NCBI GenBank assembly: GCA_022661535.1
Contig: JAKULF010000004.1
Coordinates: 3,906,001 to 3,970,000, forward strand
Origin: Eutypa lata
Taxonomy: Eukaryota; Ascomycota; Sordariomycetes; Xylariales; Diatrypaceae
Direction of reading: 5' to 3'
DNA: 64,000 nt
Translations under genes and position numbers: made by a program
Shown: in pieces, positions 44,204 to 56,252 of the stretch
Layout: each line of letters begins with the position of its first letter
Numbering within the stretch: the stretch's first letter is position 1
Notes under the pieces: generated by a model
Told to the model about the DNA's origin: nothing
Seen by the model: only the letters and a program-made list of their open reading frames with translations
The model's database searches: none

Positions 44204-45159
44204 TCATGATGATGATGTCGTTCGGCCAAAAGGGAAAGGGGTTGGTCGATGTATATTAGTGGTATTTGAATGCGTAATATAAATCCCTGTGAAAGTATAA
44301 TCTGATCATGTACTACTTGTTTTCTCATTCTCTGTGTGTATGAGAACACTGGTGTAGAATGCTCGATGTTGACTGGGCTTCTCGCTTGCTCCTATTGTAC
44401 ATCACAACAACCTCACCCCTCTCCTATCTCCCAACCTATGTATAAGCTGGTTTGGGTATTATCACGAGGTAAAAATGAAGATCCCTAAACAGCCCATCTT
44501 CATCATTCAAAAACAAACTAAGCATATACTATTTGACTACGTGCCGGCCAAGCTTAGCAGTGAAGAGATATCACACATGTACGGTCATAATAATAATATG
44601 GAGCCTCCAAACGCAGTACGCAATGAACTCGGAAGACATAGATACAATTCATAGAATAGACTACTTACGTTTGTAGCCCCTCCATATATCCTACAACAGA
44701 CCATGCAAAATCTAGAATAACAAACAGCGCTGCCGTATAAATGTACCACCCGCCCGCCATTCCGAGCGAGACTATCAGGGCTAGAAGATCAAAAAAAGAA
44801 GAAAAAAGTTAAAAAGAAGCCCAGCTTGTTGTTACCCAGTGCTCAAACCAGTGCTGAAGAAGTGAAATCCATGTGGCATCTTTTCGCCAGTTCCTTTTTT
44901 TTTCCCCCTTACCCCCCTTGATCCAAAACCCCATTCCATCCTAGGTATCCCATACCCTTGGAGCAAGACCGGATTCCTGAGGCTCCTCTTTTCCGTATCC
45001 TTTATATACCCATCTACCGTAAATGCCCCATACCTAAGTGGCCATCCTTTCTATACCCTTATATCCCACTCTTTCTTTCTTTTTTGTGTGGTGTGTCTCT
45101 TCACCTACTTAACTCCCGACCCTTCCTCCTCCTCCTCCTCCTCCTCCTCCTCTTCATCA
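44204..45159. other. intergenic between convergent genes
   Basis: Includes the two 3' regions and a CCT microsatellite (about 45127-45156) just downstream of the GH12-like stop. No gene. Confidence 0.5.
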
Positions 45160-46652
45160 TCACACCTGAATCTCAATAGCAACCACAGCCTTCATCTCCG
45201 AACTACCGTAGAAGACCTCCGTACCCGCATTGCCCACATTGACGTAGTCGCCGTCGGCGACGTAGCCGCGGTCGGCCATGACCTGGAGCCAGTCGCGCAG
45301 GTCGCCCTCGAACACGCCGTCGAATGATGAAGTGGGAAGCGCGCTCCGCACCGTCACGCCGCTCCCTGGGTTCTCCCCCTCGTACAGGTCGAACGAGGTC
45401 CCGTAGAGGTCGAACGTCGCCACGGGGCCCCGCGAGTACCCGATCGGCACTTGCCCGCCCCAGATCGATATCCATAGCATGAATTCCGACGACGCCGTCG
45501 AGCTGCCGTCGCCTGAGGTCGGGGATGTGATTATGTCGAATACGTTGGCGCCTGGTGGGTTGGTGAGTAAGTAAGTAAGACCACGGTGTTAGGGTAGAGT
45601 AGAGTGGAGTAGAGTAGAGGAGAGACCTAGGTGGAAGGAGAAACAATGGATGGAGGGGGAGGGGGCAAGGTGGGAATTGGGTAAGTAGGTAGGTAAGCAA
45701 ACAACATACCCTTAAACGCAGTAGAGATCGTCCTCTCCCACTGGAAGTAGGCCGGGATGGCTTTCACGTCGCGGAACGGCTTGCGGAGGTTCTCGCCGAT
45801 GCCGACGTTGGAGTACCCCTTGCAGACGTCCTCGGTGTCGTCGACCTGCTCGATGTCCGTCACGCTCTCGTAGCGTACCATCTGCTGGGTCCCGCCCGAG
45901 GTCTCCACCACCTCCTCGTAGTTCGTGCACTGCTGCCCCGACATCTGCCCCGCGTTGTACATCGCGTTGCTCACCGTCCACGGGAACCCCGGCATGATCT
46001 TCCGGTCCGCGTTCCCGCACATCGACGTCGCCTCCGGGCTCGACGCTATCGCCGTCGCGTCGCTCATTAGGTCGTTGGGGGATGCGGCTGAGGAGGATGC
46101 CGGTGTGGATGTGGATGTGGATGTGGATGTGGAAGTGGTGCTGCTGGACTCTGCGGTGGTGGATGTGGAGGATACTGGCTTCTTGTTCCCTGTTGACGTC
46201 GCTATCTTGGTGCTCGAGTCGGCAGTTGACGTCACAGTAGAGGGCACCATTGGCAACTCGGATGACAGTGGCGCCGGCACCGATACCGTTGGCTTGCTTG
46301 GAGGGCTCGAAGCCGGAAACGAAGAGATCGTTTCGGTCTGGTTGGTGAAGGCCGTGCTAGACGGCATGACGGTTTGGTTGCTGAAGAGCACGCTCGACGG
46401 CATGCTCGGCCTCACGGTGGGGGTGTGAACAATCCCTGTAGCACTCTCCCCTACTGAGCTAGACATGGCCGCGGCAGCAGACGACGACGACGAAGGCACG
46501 GCCGGAACTATAACCGTCGTGGGGTCCAAGAATACCGTGTGCGTGACCGTGGCAGTCTTCACCTTGCAACTCGCCGTGCCCTCCTTGGCGTTGGGGAGGG
46601 CATGGGCAACCAAGGGGTTCAAGGTGCAGAGAAGGAACGTAAGGACTAGCAT
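45160..46652 (-). CDS. GH12-like secreted glycoside hydrolase with long Ser/Thr-rich stalk
   Basis: Exons 46652-45710 and 45551-45160 (donor GTATGT, acceptor CCAG) give 444 aa. A signal peptide (MLVLTFLLCTLNPLVAHA) is followed by about 180 residues dominated by Ser, Thr, Pro and Val, expected to be O-glycosylated. The C-terminal region, from about residue 205, resembles GH12 endoglucanases or xyloglucanases: an early CGNADRK segment, GQMSGQQCTNYEEV, then in exon 2 the nucleophile motif SSEFMLWISIWGG (Glu337) with VPIG, and the acid/base motif NAGTEVFYG (Glu426), preceded by FEGDLRDWLQVM. Both catalytic glutamates are present. The W-rich part of the substrate cleft is weak, so specificity is unclear. 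Family GH12 is likely but not certain. Confidence 0.78.
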
Positions 46653-48979
46653 TTTGGTTTGATGCTATATAATCAGAGAATAGTTATATATAAAAGAGGG
46701 ACTTAAAGGTTAGATTGATGTTTTCTCTGTATGTGCATGTATCTACGTAGATAGGTAATGACTGGACTGGACTGAACAAAGTCAAAGGGACCCGAAGAAG
46801 AAGAAGAATAGCACTTGGCTATTGTAGATTCAGATGAGCCCACTATGAAAGAATGAGGGGCAAGAAGATAATAATAAAGTAAACGAGACTGCTATTTTGG
46901 AGAGTCTCGAGACTGACTGACTGGCTGCGCTAGGCCGACCGGTTGTTGGAAAAAAGAATGAATGGATGCGGCCTTGTGAAGGAAAGGTGAAAGAAAGAAA
47001 GGACTGAGTAGAATGAACAAGCAAGCACCGACAGATATACATGCAGGAGAGAGTGTGTGTGCCTCTTCATTTCTTCTTCTTCTTTTCATTGACCATTGAC
47101 CTCACCTCGTCATAATTCGCCTACATATTTTCGTACAATACCTATGTACATACCTACCTACATACTTGGTTACAATCACATTTTTAATAATAAAAATGAA
47201 AGGAGGGCACATCACATTTTGATTGGATAACAAAAATGCGGGCGCCTTTTTGTCAGCCGCAAGCGCAAGGGGGTGGGCAGGAAGTTGGGTTGTTTCATGT
47301 TTCAAGAAAATGATGGGGGGGATGGCGGGATTCAAGGGGCATCCGAGGCGCCAACTCCTCATCGCTCACTTGTCCTGCCATGCCAAGCCCGCTTTCTTTG
47401 TTCGCTTGAAAGCTAGTTGGTTATAGTTGGTCGTCGGATGTCGTCGGCGCAGAGCACATGCGGACCTTGCATTTAGTGGCGTCTGACCTGTCTAAAGAGT
47501 TCCCAAAAGCCGGGCCCACTAGGCCGGGAAGAAAGGGGTAAGTAGGTAGGTAGTTCTTTGGTGGTATACAGAGAATAGAGGCAGTTCTTGTGGCTAGCTA
47601 GCTGCCAAGCTGCCCAAATAGCAGAATACCACATAACGTTAGCTCTATCTAGATGCGCGACTCTAACTTCGTAGATCATTCAACTGAATGTCGGGTTCTG
47701 GTCTAGACTTCGACGATCCTTCGGTCGTGATTGGATGGATGGAGAGATAGGGCCCGAGATAAAGAAACAAAAGTGATCGAGTTTTTTAAGCTTCTTTCAA
47801 CGTCCAACAGCGCCCAACCAGCCAATCAAACCGACCACAGGCATTTCGCTTTCCCAGAGGAAGATCGCAGTAGCTCCGTCTCATCTCCTATGCAGGAGTT
47901 GCTGGTAATTAACTACATAATTAATTCCACATGGCGCATGTTCCGTATATACCGCCGTATGTATGTCGTACAACCGGACGCAGTCACGGGCCAAGCTAAC
48001 TAGAGAGACGTACGCACGCATAACATGACGAGTCAATCCACTTGATTAATTCTTTTCTTCTTTCGCGCTCTTACATGAATATTTTAATGTCTCCAGGATG
48101 GGTATGTAGTGTGCGCATTCGTGTGCTACTGATACGGTATTCCTGCCCAAAGAAACAGCCTCATTCTATGGATCCTACTTCCCTGAGCCAGGTGCATGTG
48201 CCAGAATTCCGAACTGCAATTCCCATTGGAGGAACTTTTTTGAAAATATGACAGAGAACTTTCGAAAAGGGGGGGAATACGGAGCTAGGTAGTTGGGGCG
48301 TTACAGTTCGTTATCCGATGGCTGTGCTATTAGCAAATGTTCGCCAAAGTGGCTTGACGTTTGTTCAATCACATGCGCGAACGTATTTTCCGGCGTTAGG
48401 ATGCTAATTGTTGAAGCAGTTGAGGGATATTATAAGTGAGTAAAGAATGTGGGAGGAGGCATTCGTCAGCTACTGCGAGTATCGGAATGTCCGACGAAAT
48501 CTTCGGCCGTCGATCCTTTAAATCCTTACGTAGGTATGTACTTCCGTTGTTTAGTCATCGACATTTCCATTCGTCAGTGAATGGCCTCTTCTCTTACCGT
48601 GTGTAATATTATTTGTCAATGAACTCCCGTCCTTTGATGCAAGTTTACCACGGTTTCTCGACAAGAAAGCCTTTGTCACAAATAATATAAAACCTTCATA
48701 AAAGAGAAAATACTCCTTTGGCGTTTTTGCTCAAGTCTCTAAGAAATCGACAAAGATATTGTCCAGTATGACAAAGACAATAGAACAATTGCTCACAAGC
48801 CTCGTCCATCATCATGAAACAATCATTCTTTATATCTACCTTCACGTATATAATAAAATCTCTTGCAAGTGCTCTCTCCTGTGTGCCTTGCCTAGGAAGA
48901 AAAGTGATAGGTCTTTTTTAAAAGCATTCGTTTACTGTCGTCAAATGCAGCAAACAGCATCATTGAAAGTAGGTTCAAT
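46653..48979. other. intergenic, 2.3 kb
   Basis: Starts with the promoter of the GH12-like gene. Short open stretches at 47731-48003 and 48759-49034 have no recognisable content. Confidence 0.5.
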
Positions 48980-49756
48980 ATGGAAGCGCAAACCCCCAAA
49001 CTACCGAAGAACTGTGAAGGATGCTGCTGCTTGATAGCAGATAACGATCCCATGCCCGCACTGGTGCGGAAGTTCTCAGAGTTCGAGTGGCACGGTGACC
49101 CTCCTCCCGGCGAGGACAATGACATCCTGCTCCGCGCCAAGAGACGACCCCTAGTCAACCTCTGCACGCCCTGCCAGCTGGCCAAGATGTACGGTAAGTA
49201 CAAGACGCACCAAGACGGGATATTCGAGGCCGTATCCGCCATCGCGGTCGCGGTCCTGGACGAGGAGGAAACCTCGCATCTCCTCACGCAGGGGTTCATG
49301 GAAGACGTCTTCGTCGCTCTCATCCGGCGCAGGCTCTTCTCCTCCGACCCGGACTGGAGGGACGACGACCCCCTGACCTTCCACGTCGATCCCATGACCG
49401 ATCCCAGCGGCTGGGACGCCGTACGCGCCGAATTCGCTCGTGCACTGTGGCTGCGCCGCGAGCACCTGTCATTTCCGGCTCTCGCGGCGCGCATCAAGCG
49501 CGAGTTCGGCCCCGAAGTCGCTGCGGACGCCCTGCAGCTCATCGCGCGCGAGGCTCTAGACGAGTGTCTCCTGCTTAGCCGTCTCGGCGAGGTCCGCGAC
49601 CCATGCGATTTTCGGAATGCACCGCACCCGGCGCTGAGATTCTCTGCGAAGGATCTTAGGACCCAGAGGAAGACGATCAGGACTGTAGAGCAGTTCTTGA
49701 CGTTCTGCGATTGTGTAAGTGATCGGCTAGAGGCGCAGTCGGTAGGTTTAGAGTAG
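48980..49756 (+). CDS. hypothetical protein with N-terminal cysteine knuckles, 258 aa
   Basis: Single-exon frame, GC-rich compared with its flanks. The N-terminus has CEGCCC (Cys12, 15, 16, 17) and CTPC (Cys62, Cys65) about 45 residues apart, which could bind one zinc ion. The rest is helical and charged (DEEETSHLLTQGFMEDVFVALIRRRLF, LRREHLSFPALAARIKREFG), with no membrane segment or signal. A late FLTFCDCVSDRLEA helix closes it. No family recognised. It is likely a cytosolic or nuclear protein. Good codon bias and a long frame argue for a real gene; the in-frame Met25 (MPALVRK) is a less likely start because it would drop the first cysteines. Confidence 0.65.
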   Translation: MEAQTPKLPKNCEGCCCLIADNDPMPALVRKFSEFEWHGDPPPGEDNDILLRAKRRPLVNLCTPCQLAKMYGKYKTHQDGIFEAVSAIAVAVLDEEETSHLLTQGFMEDVFVALIRRRLFSSDPDWRDDDPLTFHVDPMTDPSGWDAVRAEFARALWLRREHLSFPALAARIKREFGPEVAADALQLIAREALDECLLLSRLGEVRDPCDFRNAPHPALRFSAKDLRTQRKTIRTVEQFLTFCDCVSDRLEAQSVGLE

Positions 49757-50874
49757 GTAGGTAGGGTGCCTTGCTAGTTGAAGCACTTGCTACTTTGCTT
49801 GGCAGGCAGCTCGTTGTGAAAGGTTGCTGTTATACAGTCTCATATTTGGATGGCATATATGCTAGGTACGTCTTTCAATATTGGGAACAAGTACATGGTT
49901 AAGTACGTAGACTTGCATATAAGGAACTGTATAGTATTCTCGTATACCAAATAGCCTTGTCAAATAACCCAGGGTCAAAAAGTACTATGCAGAAACATAT
50001 TGACCCACCCGATCTCTGCGGGCGATATTCAAAGACAATAATTTGAAAGGTATGTAGTAGGCAATGCCCAGCCTTGCCTAGTATCTTGTGAGGCTGGGGG
50101 CCTGACGATCTTATATAGAGATGGTAACCCTTATGTGTCAGCTGACTTCAAGGCACTTTGACATCATTTTGCGTCAGGCTGCTCAATCCGGGGACCCGGG
50201 ACCTCGACTCTAATCATTACACCTATATCAGAACCTATACCACATTAAATGTCACCGACAAATCAGACTGCGCCCCTGATCGGCAAATGAATAATACGCA
50301 AGCCCAAGTTAGTAGATATGTAGAGGACTTTCTGGCCATGTAACTTACAGTTTATTTTAGAATGTTATTCAAGTAAAGGAAAACTCCAAACAGAACTAGC
50401 AAGAGAGTAGGACCAATCCCAGTCATTTATATATGCACAAGTAAGTAGGAAATAAAAAAATAAATGCCCTATTTCATAAAAGAATGCTAGGGGTGGTCCC
50501 ACTCCCTGGCTGGTCCAGCTTGGGGTCTAAGACGTTAGTTAAGAGACTATAATGTCACCATCGTGTAAAGGTCGCGTCCTGCTCTGGTCGCCTTAACCTA
50601 CTGCACAGGCTCGAAAGAAGAGCTTACAGATGATGATCTTTCCAAAGGTAATAAACGGAGGTCTCTAAAGAATAGTCAACAGCCAGGCTAAGTTGGGAGA
50701 AGATATTGTCTATATAAACCGGCTTTCCTCTTTGACAGAGACACTTTACAACCAGACAAACAAAGCACTCAGACCACAGCGACGTTTCTTCCCATATACA
50801 TACATCCAGCTACATAACCAGCCAACCAACCAACCAACAAATTTTTCCTAACTAAAAACCCTTTGTTCCCAAAA
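49757..50874. other. intergenic, 1.1 kb
   Basis: Contains the promoter of the small secreted protein. No gene recognised. Confidence 0.5.
50711..50718 (+). promoter_or_regulatory. TATA box of the small secreted protein gene
   Basis: TATATAAA lies about 160 nt before the ATG at 50875; the leader is rich in CAACC-type repeats (about 50818-50840), common in strongly expressed fungal genes. Confidence 0.5.
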
Positions 50875-51198
50875 ATGCAGTTCAACACCTTCACCACGGC
50901 CGTCCTGGCAGCTCTCGGCCTGGCAGCGCAGGCGTACGGGGTCACCTACGAGCTCTTCACCGACGCCAACTGCCAGAACAAGCTAACGGATCTGGTGATC
51001 GACCCGGTTAGCTGCGCCACGCCATCGCCGGGCTGGAGCTCGATGAAGCTCCTCGGCCCCGGCGATGACAGGACCGTGACCGTCTACAGCGTCAACAACT
51101 GCGGAACGCCCTCGGCTGGCAGCCAGCAGTACGCCGCCGACTATGCCGACTGCCTCGGGAACTTCGGCTTCGTGGCCAATGCGGCTGGGCTCTTCTAG
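50875..51198 (+). CDS. small secreted protein, 4 Cys
   Basis: Single exon, 107 aa. The signal peptide MQFNTFTTAVLAALGLAAQA is cut near residue 22. The mature part (about 85 residues) has Cys33, 47, 76 and 93, so two disulfides are possible. Its beta-strand character (YELFTDANC, MKLLGPG, VTVYSV) resembles small fungal secreted proteins with a crystallin-like or killer-toxin-like fold, but this is only an impression. No catalytic motif. The ATG at 50875 is the first in the mRNA and follows an A-rich leader (aaaaATG). Strong TATA box upstream. Likely an abundant extracellular protein or candidate effector. Confidence 0.8.
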   Translation: MQFNTFTTAVLAALGLAAQAYGVTYELFTDANCQNKLTDLVIDPVSCATPSPGWSSMKLLGPGDDRTVTVYSVNNCGTPSAGSQQYAADYADCLGNFGFVANAAGLF

Positions 51199-52880
51199 TT
51201 AGAGTGTTCGTTTAGGCGGAATGATGCGGGGAGGGCGGACCTGAGCAGACAGACAGACAGGCAGACAAGCAGACCTTCCTCGGGTCTTTCGGATAATTCG
51301 ATCTACTATTCGGTGCCCCGGAAAAGTAAACTGGATTTGTCTGGACATGGTGATGAGGTATATAGGACGGAGATGTGCACGGCTGGCGAGCTAATAGTGA
51401 GGGGCCATTGGAGATACGGAAAACAACATTCACTCGTTACTATCGGGATTTGGGACATATGCTTCTACATAGGTTTCAATTGAGCTCTAACATTCGTTTC
51501 AATGTCTTTGTCTTTGTCCGGTCAATACTCGAGCGGGAGTACTGTGGTCGAGTGAAGTGTAGCTCAGTATATGTATTACAACGAAAAGAAAATAAGATTT
51601 TAGAAATTGATTTACGAACTTAAAACATGGCTTAAAGTTATAAAATCATAAAGGATAAGTGAATATCCATACTTAATAGCAATAATTAATGTATAATCAT
51701 GACCCTTTCGAAGGAAAAGAATTATAATACGATGTTAAATTAGAATAAAATGCTAGTTTCTGCCTTCTATTTCAGACAAGGGCTCTTGGCCGCATTTTTA
51801 CTGACTGGGTTTCCAATCCGGCCAAGTATTCTTCTGCTTAGGTTTTTCAAATCTCCTCTCCTAGCACATCCCCCCTCCGGTCGTCACTGGCCCCTTTTCA
51901 CTGAATCGTTGGATCTGGAAGTCTAAAAATTGGAAGTGGGCGTTGGGGACCCTGATTCCAAATGTTCTTAACTTCGTCTTATTATTACGATATTTTATTG
52001 AGTTGAACCTATCTCAGCAGCATCAAATGATGCCAAGAAACCTGAAAAATTCCATTTGCTGACTTTAGTCTGTTATTTAGGCGTTGCATCCTAATCGGGG
52101 CTTGGGGACAGCCACGCATGTCTCGGTACCATAAGTCCGATATAACCCCCCCGAAGAAGAAGCGTGACTTCCGTGATCATAACCCTGACCTATATTTCTG
52201 GCCGCACATTGGCCTTGATAGTCCCTGATCCTAGATCAGTTCATTCAACCGGATTGTTGCAATCCCAGCAGCATGTTATGGAATTCTCTAGGGGCTTCAT
52301 GTCACCTCCGTGCAGACATCAGCGTCGAGTAACTTTATATACCGTCAGCGTAGTCCAAGATCTACATTTCAAACAAAATCTACGTCGAATACCTCGATCA
52401 AATTGATCCTTTTCAACCTCAGGTCGACACATGTATAGGTGACGCTGCCAAGAAACGAATTCCCCCTGCAGTCTCAATTAGAAGATGGACAAACTCGCAA
52501 TCTGATGTAATACGGTAGGATTTTCTTCAAGTCGTGTTTTCTTAATAAAGCCAACAGAAATCACTTCTTTTACCAACATTTCCTTGGTTTTCTAGTATTG
52601 TCGTGGTTCAAAGCGGTGTAAAATAGATTGGAAGTTGTTGCTGTCACTCATTACTAATTGTAATCACTGTCCACTAAACATTCCGTGAAAAAACAAATCT
52701 ATTAGGTCTAAAGCCTACTATTTGAATAGCGAATGAGGACTTTATCTATGACAATCTGTATCGTATGACGATACTAGGGTGTCGATTCGTATGTCCTTAC
52801 TACCTCGGATGCAGTCGTATCTTAATACGTGGCCTGAGGCTGATCCGATTGCTGACGCCCTTATTCCTCCCGATCTTTTC
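51199..52880. other. intergenic, 1.7 kb
   Basis: 3' region of the secreted protein gene (with an AGACAG tract near 51245-51270) and the 3' side of the next gene. No gene. Confidence 0.5.
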
Positions 52881-53612
52881 TCATCTCGTGGCATCTTCCT
52901 TAGCATGCTCCTCCTTGTAGGTCCTCTCCAAAACCTCTCTTAACTCATTCGCCACCTTGGTGGTGTCTTTTCCCTCGTTAATTAAACTCTCGAAGCGCTG
53001 TTTGAGTACCTTCACCTCGTTTACCCAGGCAATGGACGAGTTTGCATCGATTAAGAACCGATTAAGGTGCTTAAATGCAAGCGATGGCCTCGTGTATTCA
53101 GTAACCCATTTCACACTAGTCAGAACGCGTGATTTCACTGGTTCACTATCAGTGTATGCACTAATGACATCGTTCCATACACGCTCGACTCCCTTAGCCC
53201 CAGATTTCAGCGCTTTGTAGGCATCCGATTTATCCTTCGGCGTTTGAAACTTGTTCTCCTTGAAGGTAGCTATGTTCCGAAGGTGCTGCCGGCACATCGA
53301 TCGGGCTGATCTGAGCACCTGACTGAGGCGGGTGTAGTCAGGCTCGATATATGCTTTATAGGCGAAGAATCGCTCGTACCTCAATTCTATGCCGAATTTT
53401 CTTTCCAATGCCTCGTTTTGCATTTTTTCTACGTCGTATGTGTGATCTCGGGAGTGTCGTGCCGCCCACGCATTGATGTTGTCAGCAGTGCTGGGGTGAC
53501 GTTGATTATCACCGGTGTTGTTGCTCGAATTGGCATATGCAGGGTAATCGTAGTCACCGCTGCCAGAACCCTGAGGTAACAGGGGAACTTGGTCATCGCT
53601 GTAGTAACTCAT
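52881..53612 (-). CDS. hypothetical helical protein, 243 aa
   Basis: Single-exon frame. Residues 1-50 are polar and disordered (GSGSGDYDYPAY, NSSNNTGDNQ). From about residue 55 it is strongly helical and charged, with heptad-like spacing (YDVEKMQNEALERKFGIELRYERFF, VLKQRFESLINEGKD), ending KEEHAKEDATR. No membrane segment, signal peptide or recognised domain. It may be a coiled-coil partner protein. Its neighbour 1 kb to the right is another 243-aa protein in the same orientation but not obviously related. Coding character is good. Confidence 0.65.
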   Translation of the reverse strand: MSYYSDDQVPLLPQGSGSGDYDYPAYANSSNNTGDNQRHPSTADNINAWAARHSRDHTYDVEKMQNEALERKFGIELRYERFFAYKAYIEPDYTRLSQVLRSARSMCRQHLRNIATFKENKFQTPKDKSDAYKALKSGAKGVERVWNDVISAYTDSEPVKSRVLTSVKWVTEYTRPSLAFKHLNRFLIDANSSIAWVNEVKVLKQRFESLINEGKDTTKVANELREVLERTYKEEHAKEDATR

Positions 53613-54626
53613 TGTGAATAGGTGACAGTAAGAGTTGTAGTCCTGGGTGTTATTGGCTTGGGAGGTTGCGGGTGCGTGAAAGTGAGACTATCGCTTGTGT
53701 ATATAGTGTCTGTGTATTTTCATAGGCAAGTGCCTGCCGATTGTTCTGTTGGTATTTGGTGGATGTGGTGACCTATGCTTGAGAATCTGGAAGAGGAAAC
53801 CCTTGAATTGAGGTCCTCTGTATTAAGTGCTGAAGAGTGGACTGGCTGGAAAAGGATGTGTCTGGGAAAATAGAGAACGAAAACGGGGTTATTCCAAAGG
53901 CGTATTTATATGCTATTCTATTACTCATAGCTTAAAGGGTTCCGTACAAACCTACTAAATCACCAACTAGAGTATGAGACGAAGTTGGCCATCTCATATC
54001 CTAGCCGGGGTTACACGATACGTTTTGCTCCACAACAATCTTTATATATTATGATCACGATGGATCACAAACTTACTGAAATTGAATTTGTTTGATGCCC
54101 AGTTGAAAGAGATGTTCGTGGTATTGCAATATTGTATCACCGTATCAGTTGACTTGCATTCCATATAGGTTACCCATACCTTTGTAGTTGACTCACACTA
54201 GAATATGCTTCACTCGCTTGGTATTTTGTCCAGGGAAATGGTCGTACCAATTCCCGAATTTTGCAACAACAATTAGCAGGCCACATGCCAGATTTACATC
54301 TTAACCAGGCCAAGGTAAGAATGCGGCTCAAACTTCAATACATACTTGTCCCGGACTGAACGGGCTAGGCAAGCAATCTGTTCTTGCACACATAAGGAAT
54401 GAAGGAAATCTGGCTAGGTGGTGCGCAGTGCCGCTATACCAAAATCAGTGGCCAATACTGTATCAAAAACAATGCGTTTTAAAGGTATCAACTAAGCTAT
54501 CGACATGATTGCGGCAGTTCCCTGAATATAAGGCTTTCTCTTTTCCTGTTCCCCCAACTCATGACAACATCAACCAACCCGTCAATCCCAGCTACAATGT
54601 CTAACCACCAGACCGACCACATCCAC
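53613..54626. other. intergenic, 1 kb
   Basis: Promoter of the helical 243-aa gene, including a TATATAC-like string near 53695. No further gene recognised. Confidence 0.5.
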
Positions 54627-55358
54627 TCAATCATCCTTACGAATTTCCACCACATTATTCGGGTACCTCAGACCCCGGATAGCCATGAAATCTCCCTTGG
54701 TGAAGAAAATAAGCTTTCCCTTGCCGTTGGCGACCATGATGTTCTCCAGAAGTTTAACAAGTCTTTCCCCCTGTTTAGCCCTCTTCTCGCTGCTAATCGC
54801 AATGTCTAGGTCGGCGATGAGACATAGCATTTTACCGGTGTATTGCTGGGGAAACTCTATGCTTGCCACAGTGAAAAGTGCGCCTTCAAGAATGGTGAGG
54901 ATGTCATCGATGGCCTTTGAAACTTCGTAAGGGCTCAAATCCGACGCATGGGAAGCAGCGGTGCCAGTTGAGCGTATTCCGAGGGCGGGCCCGAGCTTTC
55001 TCATTACATCTTTGGCTATGGCAAGCAGGGGGCTTTGTGGTTGCCCTCCGGTAGGTATCGTTAAAAATGTCACAACTGGAGGGTCGGTATATTGGATGCT
55101 CCAGATGCTATCACCTTGCATCTCCTTTCCCTTGTCTTTTAATATCTGACAAAGTAGCGCCATTGCATCAAGTTCAGTACCAACGGAATGTCTTGATTGG
55201 ATGGTGGCAATGTCCGAACCAGGGTGCTGCCAAAAGGCCTTGATCGCGGCAAGGTTCTGGTTGAATCCACGTCTCATAGATTCATCGAGGACTCTATTGA
55301 ACTCATCGTCGTCTGCTATGCAGTTGGCGGGGCGATCATCCTGGGCGTTGGTTGCCAT
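54627..55358 (-). CDS. hypothetical protein with Walker-B-like segment, 243 aa
   Basis: Single-exon frame, 243 aa, no signal peptide. After an acidic N-terminus (DDDEFNRVLDESMRRGF) it alternates helices and strands. Residues about 180-229 read MLCLIADLDIAI, then helices with GERLVKLLENIM, then KLIFFTKGDF. A strand ending in DLD followed by a helix and a strand ending near TK is the layout of the Walker B to sensor part of STAND/AAA proteins, but no Walker A (GxxxxGK) exists in the frame. So it is either a degenerate fragment of such a domain or an unrelated alpha/beta protein. A TATATAAAA box lies about 107 nt upstream (55465-55473). Confidence 0.6.
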   Translation of the reverse strand: MATNAQDDRPANCIADDDEFNRVLDESMRRGFNQNLAAIKAFWQHPGSDIATIQSRHSVGTELDAMALLCQILKDKGKEMQGDSIWSIQYTDPPVVTFLTIPTGGQPQSPLLAIAKDVMRKLGPALGIRSTGTAASHASDLSPYEVSKAIDDILTILEGALFTVASIEFPQQYTGKMLCLIADLDIAISSEKRAKQGERLVKLLENIMVANGKGKLIFFTKGDFMAIRGLRYPNNVVEIRKDD

Positions 55359-55464
55359 TGTTTTAACGAATAAAATGTCTTTGAATTTGTAGTATGTGTA
55401 TGAATGTGTAGAGAGGTGTGTGAGAAAGAGAGAGAGTAATTCGTTGGAGAATGAGAAAATACGC

Positions 55465-55473
55465 TTTTATATA
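55465..55473 (-). promoter_or_regulatory. TATA box of the 243-aa alpha/beta protein gene
   Basis: TATATAAAA on the minus strand, about 107 nt before the start at 55358. Confidence 0.45.
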
Positions 55474-56157
55474 CATGTTGTTTCTCATGTTTGCCTTATA
55501 CATTCTCGACAGAATCATTTTGTACCACCCTATACCGCATTGATAGGTTAGTAGACACGTCACATGAAGATGAACACACCATGAATCACTCTAATTCAGT
55601 GATAAGATCGAACGCCCCTGAGCAAGAAGCTACATCATCTATAAATATACAAAATTTAGTATCGCAGTATTATTTTTCTTAATAGTAGATTCGCTGACAT
55701 ATTTGAAAGTGATTCGCAGGCATTTTGGAGCATCATTATGCCACAGGATAAATCCCTATTTTGACAAACGAAGCATCGCATGGGCTTCAATCTGACCATA
55801 CATAGTTCTCTATTCATTATGACATTATTACGTAGTTAATTGAGTTGAGCCTTTGTGTAACCTAGACTGAGATTCCACTATTACACTCGATCTACGAAGT
55901 ATCCACGTGAAATGGGATGGACAATGTCCATGACCAACCAAATACATTTTAGTGAATAAGTATAGATAGTGGACATAATTTTGTGTATAAATGAACCTAG
56001 AAGCAAAGCCTTGAATAGGTATCGTGAGACTAGATTTCGCTGAAATGGATTGAATTACCACCTTATCGCTGCTATAACTAGACCCCATTATCACTTAAAT
56101 GAACTTAGCACCATTGCCCTAAGCATGCTGGAGATGTACGGTACGGGATTCACTATT
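55474..56157. other. intergenic, left part of a 1.9-kb gap
   Basis: No gene recognised. Confidence 0.45.
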
Positions 56158-56252
56158 ACCTGGTGGGCCTAAGGATTTCTACTTTGTTTAATTCAATGCT
56201 ATTTGTCGGATATTTGGTGGGATAGCAAAGGAGCGGCTTAGGGCCACCAGGT
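56158..56252. repeat. 95-bp element with 16-bp near-perfect terminal inverted repeats
   Basis: ACCTGGTGGGCCTAAG (56158-56173) and CTTAGGGCCACCAGGT (56237-56252) are inverted copies with one mismatch. Length equals that of the element at 23947-24041, although their sequences differ. No target duplication seen. Confidence 0.6.
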
